A stretch of DNA of 64,000 nt from contig JACSYO010000040.1 in assembly GCA_016806645.1 (NCBI GenBank), positions 958,001-1,022,000 of the forward strand. The letters are read 5' to 3'. The notes under the pieces were generated by a model, which was given only the letters and a program-made list of their open reading frames with translations, was not told where the DNA came from and ran no database searches. The position numbers were made by a program, and so were the translations under genes. This document shows, piece after piece, positions 47,918-60,795 of the stretch. Position 1 is the first letter of the stretch; the number at the start of each line of letters is the position of its first letter. Source of the DNA: Ophiodon elongatus (Eukaryota > Chordata > Actinopteri > Perciformes > Hexagrammidae).

Positions 47918-50900
47918 GCAGTGCATCTCAAATAGAATCTGAAGTCTGCCTCGAAGGGGCTTTTGATCTCTGTGAGTCCAGACCTGATCATTTTTGGGAC
48001 AGTCTTGACCTTCGGGTTCTATAACAGACCCACATGAGCCCATGCATTACAATATAACTAAACATTAGCCAATGATGAATCAGAAACCTTCCATTCATTT
48101 GGAAACTTCTCATTATCATATAAGCAACTGTGAAAATGGGACATTTTAACATGAATTTGAATAATTTAACTGACTGTGTTATTTATTTATGTATTCAATT
48201 ATACTTTTGACTGATCATTGAAGACATTTGTCGCTAGGACGTAGGACCGTAGCAGTCAAGGTTTGTGGAGTTTGAGACTGCAGAAGAGTCACTGACTGCA
48301 TTGTCGGCATCGCTGCCTATTCACTCTGCTGTCCCCAGACACCAACGTTTGCTCTGATCATAATGTATCACGAGACACGCTCACTGCTGAGATTTGATTA
48401 TCAATAAGCCTGCTGAATTGAGAATGTACTTGCCATAGCTTTTTTGACAAGCTCTGACTAGCAGCCGTCCACCATGCTAGTGAATTATGAAAACCATTGA
48501 TGGATGAAATATGAACATCAATCTTTCTCAGCTCCTGTCTGCTGAATAAATTACTTTTAAAGTTCAGTGCCATGTTTGCAGACATGTGCTTCAGAGAATG
48601 CCTCCCTGCTTTCCTTCTTGCACAAGTTGTCTTCTGAGTGGAGGGAAATAATGTCTGAGCGAGTCAAAGTGAGTTGTAATGAGAGCATGAGGATATATTC
48701 CCTCATCAATCTGAGTTCATCTGGATTGATGAGCGGTTTGTCCTACTGAGTACACGAGGCATGCAGGCAAGTTTGAAAGTCATGTTGATTGTCGAATGAT
48801 TTGTCTTATTGTAAATCGTGAGAAACCTGCGGGGTATTTCTGCTGCTTGGCGGGGACGTTTCTCAAGTTTTACAATTAATGAATGGGGCTGTATTTCTTC
48901 TCTCTTGCCCAGAGTACCTATAAATAATACACTTCTACACAATAGAGTGGGGAAAGAGCAAGGTGTTGTATGACATTGGCCGGATCAATTCTAAAGACAT
49001 TGGGCTTTTTTCACGATAGAAAGCTCCGAACTCTGAATCCATCGTTTCCAATGTGGGTCTCATCCCTTATTAAAAGAAGCAGTATGTGGGCAAAATATCT
49101 GGGACTGTAAAACTATGAGCGCCTCAGCCACAGTCTTCCTGAATTCTGTGTGAATAGTCGGTCTAGACTCATACATCTTTTATGGAATAAGCACATTTTA
49201 AAATGCAAATACATGTTCTGTCCACAGAAAGTGAGAGAAAGCACAGTGAGACATGGCAGTGAAACAGCAAGGTGGAAAGTGGAGACCTTGGGTTGTACGG
49301 CATGTATATGATTGTTACGCTTACATTCAATCCTGATGGTGAAAGATCAAAAGAATAGATAATAATACAGAATTATGAAATGGTGCAAAAATAGAGGAAA
49401 GAAACCCCTATATTCTGATAAAAATGTGGAATTTCTAAACCTTTTGTTTAATTTATAATTTTCTAATGAAGACGCAAATTACTACACGCATCAATAAATT
49501 AACAGGTAAACAAATGCTCATCATATCGCCAAAAAAAATAATGTTTCTTGGTTTTTGGTTCCAGAGAAATGTATTTTTGTAGATGAGATTATTTGCAGAT
49601 ACAGACAGCTTTTTGCTCCGTTATCAATCCTGCTTCTTAACCAGCAGACACATCAGGGGTTTCTGAGCTACATCAGCTCTCACGCTGAGAACACATTCAT
49701 ACCTGAAATATTATAATTCTGGGGTCTTTGTACGATGATATGATTTCTGGATTTTTTGGCCAGGAGTGTGGTTTAATGCAAATAAGAAATGTCGAAATAA
49801 CCACCAGTGATTTGGAATTGTATTGAGACCAAGACAAGACAACCAATACATGGGCTAGAATTCCTTTGACATTATTTTCCATATTGGGTCCTTTTTGTGA
49901 TGCCAGATTGTTGAAGAAATAACCTAAATAACAGTTTGATATTAACAGTAATACCAAATAATTTCTACAAAGAACTTAGATCTTTACGTCACAAACCTCT
50001 GGCGCTCACCGGTTTTGTCCAATATCAAGGGTCCCTTTAGAAAACCTCTCATTTTACTGCAGCAGGGTCAGACTGTTCGGCTTAGTTCTGATTCTGGTTC
50101 TGCCCCCCTTCCCTTCCTGGTTGCTGCTGGAGAAGCGCTGGAGTCTGAGCTGAAGGAGTTTCTGAAGAACCTGCATGCCATAAATTGTTTCCTTGATGTT
50201 GCAGTCAATCGAACCCGATGACATGAACATAGAAATAGCCAATCGTCTCGCTGATGGTCTTGTTTGCTTATATGTCATATGGAGGCATCAGCATTGAGTC
50301 TGTTTCATAACCAGTTAAATGTTCCTCATCAACAGTTGATATATTTGCAGTATATGTCTCATATCACTATAACATCATATAGCAAGATAAAGGTATATCA
50401 CTGCTGTACTGCAGTCTATTAATATACTGTAACCTCATTATAATCTGAAGGCCATTATAATACCCTGTCAGCCGGCAGTATGGCTAATCATCTGCAGATT
50501 TACATTTTCATTACTGTGTAAGATGTCAAGAGCCTCTTCTGCCAATCTCCACTTATAAACAAATGACACTGGGCCGTATTAATCCAGCACACATGGAAGC
50601 ATCAGTCAGCCTTCATTATAAATATACTGGGGAACCACAGAGTAGGGAGTCATCACCGACCTCAGGGCTGAAGCTGTGTTTCACTGTTGAGTGAACTGAA
50701 GGCCATACACACAAACTTTGGCCAAAGGAACAACAAATGGTCCCTGTTTTTAAACATGGTGCATTATGGTTCACAATATAGGTTTCTCTCAGGCCACATA
50801 TCCATTAAACTCCTTCACATATTACATTAATTTAATTTTTCCATTTGTACATTGTTCAAATTAAAACCACATTTAAAAAGGTGGCCGCTTTTCCCCGCGG

Positions 50901-50995
50901 TCTTCCTGCCGTTGAACCTTAAAGAGCTGCTAATACAGAAAGAGATTCATTACTCTGGACCACAGTGGAGGTGTTGTTAATAGAGAATTACATGG
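47918..50995. other. Gene-free stretch with CNE-like sequence at 50450..50630
   Basis: A minus-oriented tRNA-like repeat fragment lies at 49629..49686. The interval 50450..50630 (TGGCTAATCATCTGCAG, CGTATTAATCCAGC) looks like unique, constrained DNA, but this cannot be tested here. No gene is recognised. Confidence 0.4.
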
Positions 50996-51720
50996 ACTGT
51001 TCACGATGGAAATATGTCATCCTCTGGGAAGCATGAATGTGCTTGGTAAACTTCCTCACAGTTTGTCTGTTTTATTTTGATATTTTTGGTGTACAAGTGG
51101 ATGTTTGTTACAGATGGTGGCCATGGAGGAAAGCTCAGAGGGACAACACAAATATAATAAATCATCCTCTGGGAACCCCGAATAGTCACCATGGCAGAGC
51201 AAGGCTTTATGCTAAATGCTAACATGCTCAAAAGGACAAATTATTTTAAATTGTATTTATTTTTTGTTTAAAAAGGGACGATGTACATTAATCAGCATTC
51301 AAACAAATGTGAGTTAACTGAAAGGCTAGTTTTTTTCGGCAGTCCCTTTGCCGGATGTTTTTAGGCATCCTAGAATAATAAAAAATATTCTAATATGTGC
51401 AATAGTCAAAAACCTTGTGGTAAAACGCATATACAACACTGTTAAACATGGAGTGTTCACAATGGAAAGATTTCATCCTCTGGGAAGCATGAGGATGTGC
51501 TAAGTAAACTTTGTTTTCTCTCGAAGACGGGAACTCTATAACTGATTGTGTCTCATTCCATTGATGTGAGGCTCTGACGACTAAATGCTTTTTTTCTGAG
51601 TGGGATTGTCCATTTCCAACGAGCTGCATCTCTCTTTCTGCAGTAGATTTGAAGTTGATGAAACCAGACAAAGGAGGTAGGAGCAAAACCATCCATAATA
51701 TTACAAAGTATTGGACAAAT
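50996..51720. repeat. Cluster of degenerate retroelement tails (Rex1/L2-like)
   Basis: TCATCCTCTGGGAAGCATGA occurs at about 51018 and again at 51475 with similar flanks, and TCATCCTCTGGGAACC occurs at 51163. TGCTAAATGCTAACATGCTC lies at 51210 and ACAAAGTATTGGACAAAT at 51704. These phrases are, from memory, parts of a common fish non-LTR retroelement 3' region. TTAAAAAGGGACGATGTACATT at 51270 with AGTCCCTTTGCCGGATG at 51342 is another recurring fish tail. Confidence 0.6.
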
Positions 51721-51732
51721 AATGTGTCTTAC

Positions 51733-51960
51733 AAACACAGGACTTTCACCCAGGACTCCGGTGTTTGTGTCCCAAAGCGTCGTTGAGTTATTTTAGTTTG
51801 TGATGTGTTTTCTGTAATGTTATGTTGTTTACGTTTTACTTAGTTTACGTTCTTATTTCAGCCCAAACATGATGGTTTTTATGAACCTAAATAAGTGTTT
51901 TTGATGACTGAACTCAAACAAGTGTTTTTAACCACGCTGGACTACCAAGTCGTCAGTATG
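51733..51960 (+). repeat. Dispersed repeat (AAACACAGGACTTTC family)
   Basis: ACAAACACAGGACTTTCACC, GTGTTTGTGTCCC, GTTGAGTTATTTTAG and ACGTTTTACTTAGTTTACGT follow the same order as at 26475..26650. Confidence 0.65.
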
Positions 51961-53897
51961 TGACGATCTGAAATCTTCTCTCGATCGGCTGACTTACTGA
52001 GAGAGCTGTCTCCAAAATAAATAACAGCATAAATGAGATTACAGTTACTTTTGAAACCATATGCCGTGTGGTTCCTCAGAAATTAAAGGTCAACTCAAAC
52101 ATTTTGGCTACAATTTGAAGCAAATTAGGACCTTTCTGTGGGCTACTTCAAAGACAAATAATCCAACGTATTTATAAGCATTCATATCATAATTTGATTC
52201 TATTACCGCTCACACACTTTTGGCTGCATTTGGAGACCCTTTCACTCACCCTGATATTTAGGTAGAATTATCTTAAATAACAAAAAAACAACCCAAAAAA
52301 ATCCCACATAGTGTCCGACCATTGTCTCCTGACTCTGAAAGCATGGCTTCTGGCTCCATAATACCGCCTCTCCCCGAGCGCGGAAACAGTAAAATAGGGG
52401 CCCGGGCTCTCGGATCAATAATTCCTTCAGCCGCAGATCCCACACTGATAAGGCACTTTGATGTGGACCGAAGTGCAGGAGCGAGAGGCCATCCTGGGGG
52501 GGGAGAAAATGAGGGAAAGAGGCTTCATTATTTCAGACAGCTGTCAGTGGGTCATATTCAATTAGCTCTAATACGTTTGTCAGTTTGGAAAACAAAGCAG
52601 ACGGTACGGAAGAAGGGCTGGATTAATAAATAAATAAAAAACCTCTTGTAATGTGGGGATCCTCTCTCAGCGATACCGAATCAGAGCAGGATGCACAGCG
52701 GGCGGCCTGAGACACATCAGAGCAGGAGCACGTTGTGAAACCAAAAAAAACAAACAGAGATGCAATCAACTGAAGGGCTGCAAAACCCCGAATATGTGAC
52801 GCCAACAGACCATTTTATCTGCACTGAAACATGTTTTTGTGGCTCTGTTTTTGAGACGAGGATCTGCAACAAAACTCTTGTTTTGTGCAAATGTTATCTT
52901 CCGATGTCTGTGGAAGAGAACGAGCCCCTTTATGAGTCTCCATTTAATTTCACTGGATTGAATCATTTGATAATAAATTGTTAAACTGCTCTGTGCAAAG
53001 TGAAAGCGGATGTAATGTTTGCTAATTAACTCTGTGATGAATGGCTATTCCAAAAAGCTAATTTAGTTTGATCTTTTTTTAATTTTTGTTTAAATGGGGC
53101 TCATGTTATTTCAACGGGGTCGGGAATTCAAGGGAAAGCGACTAAAACCTGGAGCAGCGGAGCTATTGAAATTACATCAGCTTAATTTGCTTCTTCTTTA
53201 TTTGAATTAGGTCGTCTGACATTGTGATTTACGCAACAGACAGCCGCTTCGGTCTCAGCATGTGTAAACAAACACCATTTTTCTTCTTCCCTTCTAAACT
53301 GCTCCTTTGAGGTTTTCTGCTAAATTAAATATGTGGCTGCTGTCTGGAAGAACCTGCAAGACTTTAAATGGAGAAAAAAAAGCTCAGCAAGAAGGGTGAT
53401 GAGGACCAGGGGTGGTGAATATGCGTGAAAAGTAAGTCATAATCAAAATAATAAAGGATTTCTTGGATAGAAAAACCTACACATTCATCACCTACATGCA
53501 GCAGATCTACTGTAAGTTATTAGTGTATGTTTATGTCAAAACAGGCTATTACAGGCAGTCTGTGTTGGACCTTGTGGAGCAATTAGCTCCACAGAATTTA
53601 GTTACTTACTCTTCGGTGTGCTCGTGGATTAGAAAGCCGGCGTCAGTGCACTTCATCTTCTCCGCTGCTGTTGTGGAAGTCAATGACGAGCTGGAGATAA
53701 AAAACGGTCTGAGAAGTGCACTTATGGAGCAAACTTAATGGATACAAGAATAGCGATTTAGTTTGAAAAATCATAAGAGTCTGTGCTTCAGCAGCCGTGG
53801 TTTCAAATATGCAGCCTTGTTATGAGTAAAATTACATACATTTAGAAATGAATAAGTGGTAAAAAAAAGTGCCCCATTAAAGCATGGAAGCATAAAT
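51961..53897. other. Gene-free stretch
   Basis: The interval 52330..52600 is GC-richer and non-repetitive but has no supported exon. No gene or RNA is recognised. Confidence 0.45.
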
Positions 53898-54230
53898 ATA
53901 GTGCCTTCAAGTATTCAGACCCCTGCACTCTTTTCAAGTTGTGTTATGTTGCAGCCATTTAAATGAATGATTACCCTCATTAATCTACACTGAAAACACC
54001 ATCGAGACAAAGTCGTGATTTTTTTTATGCAAGTTTATTAAAAAACGAAAAACGTGAAATATCCCATTGATAGAAGTATACTTGGCTCAGGTGCCTCCCG
54101 TGTCTCTTGATCATCTTGAGACGTCTCCACCCCGTTGCTTGGAGTCCACCTGTGATCAATTCAAGTGACTGGGCGCGCTTCGGGAGAAGGCCTGTTTAAC
54201 AACTGTCTCAGAGTTCAACATGAGTCATCG
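53898..54230 (+). mobile_element. Tc1/mariner-type transposon, 5' fragment
   Basis: TATAGTGCCTTCAAGTATTC then AGACCCCTGCAC, GTTATGTTGCAGCC, CTCTTGATCATCTTGAGAC, GTCTCCACC and TTGGAGTCCACCTGTGATC reproduce the order of the 5' end of a familiar fish Tc1-like element. The transposase region and the second terminal repeat are missing. Confidence 0.8.
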
Positions 54231-54524
54231 AAAAAAGTTTGAATGTTTTACTGGGAGAGAAAGAAGAACTCCAAATTGATTCCACTTTGACAGAAACATA
54301 ACACGACGGGGGGTCGATAGCAATACTTTCTAGTGCAGAGAACAGCGGCGCTCATCAGGTTCATCATGAAACACATTACAGAGCATTTAAAAAAGGATGA
54401 GCAAAGTTCGGTTGATGGTTTTTGTGGTTTTTCAGTTCCAATTCTGTTCTTAAACTGGAAGATGAAGCGAGGGTCGTGTCTAATGATGGATACGGTGGGT
54501 GACGTCATATTTGGTTTGTAAATG

Positions 54525-54830
54525 GGGCCAAGTGCGTCTTTGCTCCTCGGCTCTGGAACAGTCTGTCGGGAGATCGTCAGACAGGACGAGTCTGCTTTTA
54601 AGATGCATCTCAAAGATCCACAGCTATTCTCCGGCTTTTCACTGTTTGTATCCAATTCCCTGGGTTTGAATTATGTTTAAACTTGTTTCTATTTTAATTA
54701 TTTAATCTATTTCCTCAACTACATCACATATGTCTCTATGCTTGTATGTGTAAGCATATATGCTTGTCTTTGTTGTGGACATTAGTTTGCCTTTTAAAGT
54801 GTGCTATAAATAAACTTGAATGCTGTATGA
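54525..54830 (+). pseudogene. LINE 3' end with frameshifted C-terminus
   Basis: Around 54551 the translation gives PRLWNSLSGD, and after a one-base frame change (54585 on) DESAFKMHLKD. This corresponds to the LWNSLP...S.FK..LK C-terminus shared by several fish non-LTR retroelements. The sequence ends in GTGCTATAAATAAACTTGAATG, a typical LINE 3' tail. It is a dead fragment lying directly behind the Tc1 relic. Confidence 0.7.
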
Positions 54831-57225
54831 ACTCTTTAAATGTCTCTAAAAGCATAGAGATAAAAAGATAATATTAAGAAATGAATCACTTAAAAGTGCC
54901 CTGTAGACAATCTGACGCTTTAATTATTTTACAACTGGGTCCCCATTTGTTTGTATTCTGCACACACAGATGCAACCATAGTCCCTTTTCACAGCAGACA
55001 TTTTGACATGAAGGGTAAACACAGGAGTAATTTATGAAATTAATTATAGTCCTGTTCTATTTAGTGTAACATCATTCCAGTGAGCCAGCACGCACACCAC
55101 CAGGGCCCTGACCCCCCCGTACAGACCAATGTCATAATTAATGTTATTATTATCTCCGTCAGGTGAATCAATGCGATCGCTCGCGTCTGTGTGAGTGATG
55201 TAGTGAGTGAGTGTGCACCTCTGTGTCCGTCCACGGCTGATCTCACATTCTGCTGCAGCAAACTGCAAACTAATTTGGGTGGTCAGTTATGGCTGCACGC
55301 TCAAAGGCCCTTAATGGTTTGCGGTGATTCACACTTTTTATAGCCTGAGCTGACTCCTTACTCACTAATCTTAACCGGCCCCTGGCTGGTAGGGGCCGGT
55401 AGTAAATAACACAGCCGAGTGCTCGTGCTTTGGACGGTGTGTTTGGCTAACAGCTAACGGAGCTGCACACACACACCTGACTGCGTCGTCACGGACACAG
55501 TTATTCTGTGCCCTTTTTATTTTTCGAGCATCGACCTCACATTTACATGCACATCGTCGGAAAATAAACAGACTTGAAGCCAGAATAAACGCTTCAAGTC
55601 ACGGTTACACCCGTCAGACGGAGCTGAGACACGCACTGCTGCGCAGAGCCGGTGCAGACATCTGCATGAATTAAAATGTGAGTATGTATCTGTTGTGTGA
55701 GACGTGCAGAGTGGAGAGAAAAGGTCTGATATACTCACAGTCTAGATATGGGTGGGAGGGCGGGGGGGGTCGTTGCAGACATTGGCGGAGATCTGGACTC
55801 TCCTGAGTGCACCTTTTTATTAGTTACCATCCCACTCATCTTCAGGTGGTGAAAACGTGCCCAGAAATGTAAGACTGTGTCAGCAAAGGTAGTAAAAGAG
55901 AAGACTTCTATCAAGTAAAGATGCATTTAAGGTTCATTTTTGTAATCTCAAAAGTTTTGTTCATAATAATTACAGTTGTTTATGAAGATAAACCTGATAA
56001 ATTGAAATACGTTTGTTTACTTTTTGGTTATTACACACTGTTTTAAGCTATTATAACATGTAATAATGACAAATACTTGCCAGATTTTGAAAGTTTAATG
56101 TCTCCTGAAAAAAAGAGCAAAGAAATTTACAAAAAGGACTTTTTCTGTCACTTTTATTGACAGAAAAAGACAAAAAGGACCAGGCGGACTGTTAACATTA
56201 AAATACTAAAAGGGTTAAAGAACGCAGGATTTAAACTTTAGACTGCGTAAAGTATTTTGCATTTTGTTTAAAAACAACCTGGGGGATGAATTCGGACGAT
56301 GTGTATTTTTCTCTGAACCTGAATAAGTTGCCTTGCAGTTGCCTCCCATCTCCTTCAGCCAATCGCTCTGATGGCCTTCGCTGCCTGATTGGTATTCACC
56401 GGCGGTGCAGTCGGTAGCTCTCATTTCGTGTAAGTTCTGCTCTGCACCCCCTGATTCAAATGACTTTCAATCTCTTTGTTCTGGGCAGCGGTCCAGGCCA
56501 GAGGGCCGGAGAATGATGCATTGAGGTGGTTTATTAACGCGATCTGCTGCACAACCACCAACGACGACGTTAATATTTCTGCCCCGAGCCGATCGGCCAG
56601 AAGCACGAGATCGGCCCGAGGTATCGCTTCTGTCAAACCACGCTGGTTCCGCCACTAAAGCTGTGCTCGCCGGCCCCCAAATCACCTCCCGAGACTTCTC
56701 TCTCGGCCATATTTCCAACTAACTGTGATGGAAAGTCACTAATTGAAGCGTCTTTTTGACGTCTAACAGATGACGGACGCTACGAGGAGGCTCGCACGTC
56801 TAAAAGGTCACATGTTAGCAGGTCCGATCGTCGGGAGGAGGCTCGTGTTTGAACCGTTGTTTGATAGAGCGGATTAAGTTTTACATAAAACTGATGCCTC
56901 GTGCAGCCGGACAGGATGTAACAACAATCCCCTGCTTGTTAAGTGGTGTTACAGAGCAAACATAACAAGCAGCCGACGTTCTGAAGTCAGGGAAACTCTA
57001 ATGAATGCAGAAACCCTGTGTTTACTAATATCGCTGAAGAAAAACCCTGTTAATGGCAGGAGAGTTAATATTTTATGTTTTTTGGTGGAAGAGCCCAAAG
57101 AACAAGCACAGGTGTCGATATGTTCACTGTCAGAAATTGCAAAATACCTATTTATACTTATACAACTAGATCAGATGAAAAATATTGATCGGACATGGAC
57201 CGATCCAGTTATTCTGAAGTCAAGT
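54831..57225. other. Gene-free stretch
   Basis: A G-rich tract (GGGTGGGAGGGCGGGGGGGG) lies at 55750..55769. The interval 56440..56700 is CpG-richer. No gene is recognised. Confidence 0.45.
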
Positions 57226-57320
57226 CAATTATATTTATATGGCCCCGAAATCACAAATTTGGCTCAAAGGAATTTACAATCTGTACAATGTATGATGTTC
57301 TTTCTTCCTTGACCATCGAT
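57226..57320 (+). repeat. Retroelement-tail-like dispersed repeat
   Basis: TTTATATGGCCCCGAAATCA and CAAAGGAATTTACAATCTG parallel TTTATATAACCCAAAATCAC and CGAAGGGCTTTACAATCT at 59586. It belongs to a common fish short repeat. Confidence 0.6.
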
Positions 57321-58108
57321 TCAAATAAAGAAAAACTGCACAAAAAAAGCTCTTTGTCAAAGCAACAGAGGAGGCGTCTCTCTTCAAGGACAAACAGCCA
57401 TGCAGTAGATGTGTGTACAAAGTATTCTAAAAAGTATTATTATACAAAATAATTAAGTAAAATAGAGAGCAAACACGTAAAGTATATGGATTGGTGAAGA
57501 CATTATCTTTTGCCATTGTACATTTATAGGACCTGGGACATAAAAACCTCGACAGAAGACAGTAGCCGTGTTTCCATTCACATATTTTTAATGCCTATTT
57601 TAATGTATTGCATTAAAAAAGCTGTATGGAAACAGCAGAACTCTGTAAAACTTCCTCAATTAGGGGGAAAAAGGTTTTCCCGCTCCCCTGAGGCTGCTCC
57701 CGAGGGGATCCACAGTTGGATCGGTTTGCTCCTGCTCGACATCAGGAGGCACGAGGAGGTGGTTAACAGCAGCCGCGGAGGCCATTAGCGGGCTGTAGAT
57801 GTTCAATTAGCGGCGAGATTCACACAGGTGGTGTTGATCACGATGTCCAAGGTGGAACAAGGTCCGGGGCATCTGTCGACTCCGGCAGCCGCTGCCAGCG
57901 AACGCCCACGCGTGGAACATCTGTTCATCACGCAGCTGGAAATGAGCTCCAAATGAACAATATCTCCTTCCCACTTAACAGGAAGTGCGAGCACGCATGG
58001 CTCCAATCACTGTGACTCAATGTTTTATCATCTGCCATGTTTCTCTTCTTCAGCTCCACATCTGCCTGCCATGATCACCAGAATGAAGGCGCCAACAGGC
58101 AGAGCAAA
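57321..58108. other. Gene-free stretch
   Basis: The interval 57690..57830 is a GC-richer complex block with CCATTAGCGG and TCAATTAGCGGC words. No gene is recognised. Confidence 0.4.
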
Positions 58109-58134
58109 CCCCCCCCCCCTCCCCCCCTCCCCCC
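58109..58134 (-). repeat. C-run tract (G-quadruplex potential on minus strand)
   Basis: Three runs of C, of 11, 7 and 6 or more residues, separated by T or TT. Confidence 0.85.
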
Positions 58135-58246
58135 ATAGAACTGGGCTAGAGTACAGTATGTGGCTGCGAGTGCGATCCTCAGCGGAGGAAACCTAGATAC
58201 ACCAGTGATAACCTGTATATCAAGCTCTCAATCTGCCACGCGCTGA

Positions 58247-58295
58247 GGGGGAGGGGGGAGGGGGAGAGGGGGAGGCATGGAGGGAGGGGGGGGGG
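58247..58295 (+). repeat. G-run tract (G-quadruplex potential on plus strand)
   Basis: GAGGGGGAGGGGGGAGGGGG and following runs up to ten G. At least six runs of five or more G lie within 49 bp. Confidence 0.9.
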
Positions 58296-59323
58296 AATAA
58301 ATAGCCTTCATCTTGGTGAAAGTGTGCTCTCCTCCGTCTGCAAAGTGGTAAATCTTGCCCATTGTGAAAGTGGGACACGCCGGAGCGCTGAGGGGTAGAA
58401 AAAAAAGAGAACGACGACGACAAGGGCACTGGAGCAGGACCACGGCGAGGAAGGAGAGAGGAGAGAGGTTCCCTACGTTTCACTTACATTATCTGCACAT
58501 TCTCCCCCATGGGGCCCTCCCGCATCGGACGACCTCCCCCCCACCCACCCCCCCTCGCGATGCCACGCTGAGATTACATGTTGACAAAGCAATCAATGAG
58601 AACCGGCCCCGAGTCTGCAAATGTCATTTTTGTCCTCTCCGAGTTTTTTTCTCCTCCTAACGCGCCCCTCATCCTGAAGAGGAGTCGGGTCATCCGGACC
58701 GATTTCAGAAGTGTCCCGTAATTATAGACCTGTCAGTACTGATTTTCATCAACAACTGTGCATGTGATGATCCGGCAGGAATGTTAATGAGTCCTCGATT
58801 GGAGTTAATCAGCTGCAGGCGCCTCAGCGGCCGCCTCAGCATTCCCCCTGACGGCCCTCTACGCACGGCTGTCAGACGTAAACTCCGGGCGCGGCGCGCT
58901 TCGTGACACAACACGACTTTCCCGCTCCGCCCTGCCCCTGGGTTTCATAAAAGAAAGTGCTTCCGCAGCGAAAATCTTTTATTTTCTAGTCAAAGTTTAT
59001 GTCCACTCGCTTCGCTACTCTTGACTCTCCGTACAATCCCTTCACTTAATTAGGGGAGCTATTTCTTCTTCAGACAGGCCTCCCAGAGGGTCACGGATTC
59101 AAAGAAATTTTCCAGCTAATGGGAGCTGGTGAGCACTTTGTTCATTTTAATGCGCCTCGGCTGGGAAATGTTTTGACACTTTGTGGAGGGGGCTCTCTGA
59201 CAGAAAGGTCTGGGAATGTGAAGAGTCCACGGCACAGCGTGGCAGAGCAGCCGGAACAGGCAACCTTAAAAGTCACTCCTTTTCAAGAGGACTGTATTTT
59301 ACCGTAATTAATTATGTGTCTCA

Positions 59324-59325
<2 letters not shown>
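58296..59325. other. Gene-free stretch, GC-richer
   Basis: Mixed GC-rich sequence with no convincing exon. Confidence 0.45.

Positions 59326-59361
<36 letters not shown>
59326..59361 (+). repeat. (GT)n microsatellite
   Basis: About 18 GT repeats. Confidence 0.95.
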
Positions 59362-59362
<1 letters not shown>

Positions 59363-59581
59363 GAAGCTCAGCTGCAAATGTCACGGGATTACTGCGTCGG
59401 AGACGTATGACCGATCCTCAGGAGACGCTGCAAAGGTGACGGGGAGTTTAGTCGCTCCGTAACTCCTCTCTGTTCTTCTCCTCCTCTCCTGCATTGATTC
59501 ATTAACCCTCAGAATAATATACCGAAGCACAGTGGTGGAAAGTAGCTCAATATATTTAATAAAGTACCCGAGTCAGGACAT

Positions 59582-59665
59582 TTTTATTTATATAACCCAA
59601 AATCACTAATTTCCCTCGAAGGGCTTTACAATCTTCACAACATATGACACCTTCTCTCCCTGGAT
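59582..59665 (+). repeat. Retroelement-tail-like dispersed repeat (second copy)
   Basis: Same family as 57226; it continues CATATGACACCTTCTCTCCC. Confidence 0.6.
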
Positions 59666-60399
59666 GCTGTAAAAGTAAACATCATTACATGAGGAAACAG
59701 AACGACCATATTGGGTAAATAAAGTACTTTAATACAGTTCTGAGGTATTTGTACTGGAGTAATTCATAACAAAATATTTCCACACGATCACTACACGTCA
59801 GAGTGAAATATTTGAACCTTTACATCGACACATTCTCTCTCCCAACTCGTGTCACGTGCATAAGGTGTCTTTTCAAAATAAACTTCTAGCATCAGTTTAC
59901 TTTGTTTTGAGGTTCAGGACCAGATTGTGGTTTGGTTTAAAATGCGTATGTTTCTTACATGAAATAAATAAAAGTAAAGCAAAATAAGCTGACTCGGTTT
60001 CTCACGTGGCGTGAACGCGCGGTCTCCTTGGCGACGGTCCGAGTTTATTCAACCCGTCCGTCTCTCACCATCTACGGCGGCTTCAGAGCGACCTCTTACC
60101 GAGCGGTGGGTTGGGAGTGAAGACGTAACGTCTACGTCCATAAAAGCTCTGCTTACCTGTTACTTTGAAGCCCTGTAATGAACATATGGAGTATTTTTGC
60201 ATTGTTAGACATTAAATTCAACTCTTGACTGTATAAAAAATATTTAGCATCACGTCTCCGAATGGTGACAACCTACTAAAATTATTTAACTGTGTAAAAC
60301 ATAATAATTACACATTGTCACCTTGAGTTGATACGTCGAAGTCGAAGCTTACTTTTGTTACGTCCAGCCGGAGCGGAGCCCCGTTATCCTCCATGAAGA

Positions 60400-60795
60400 G
60401 TCTTTGTGATGAACGTCAGTCCAACTCCTCTCTCTTTTAGCTCCGCTTTTGGTCTCCACCCACTCCCGAGGGAAATATCGGTCTCTTCGGCTGCTAAACG
60501 CTCCACTATTCACCAGCGAGTCTCTAACCGAGTCCGTCTGATGCCTGCCGCTGAGCAGGTGGAGTACAGGGGTGTTTCCTCTGAAAGCAGCTGCTGGTGC
60601 TGAGGGCAGCGAGGGGGAACCGGAGCAGAGAAGCTACGGGCCGAAAGACGGAAATAATGAGCTGAAAGACTCGACGCAGCTGAAGTTGGGTGATTATCCC
60701 GATTATTGCCTTTGTCACTGTGATCGACCCCCTTCACATTACGCATAATCTTTGAATCTATCATGAAAATATCGATTAGTGCAGCTTTAAGCAAG
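60400..60795 (+). repeat. Dispersed element ending GATTAGTGCAGCTTTAA
   Basis: CTTTTAGCTCCGCTTTTGGT at 60436 is shared with 47528. The later ATGAGCTGAAAGACTCGAC, CACTGTGATCGACCCCCTTC and TATCGATTAGTGCAGCTTTA are phrases of a common fish repeat. An open frame on the minus strand here is repeat-derived. Confidence 0.65.

Noticed and set aside
55735..55926. Minus-strand open frame next to a GTGAGT donor-like site at 55737
   Set aside because: No homology and no partner acceptor that fits; probably chance.
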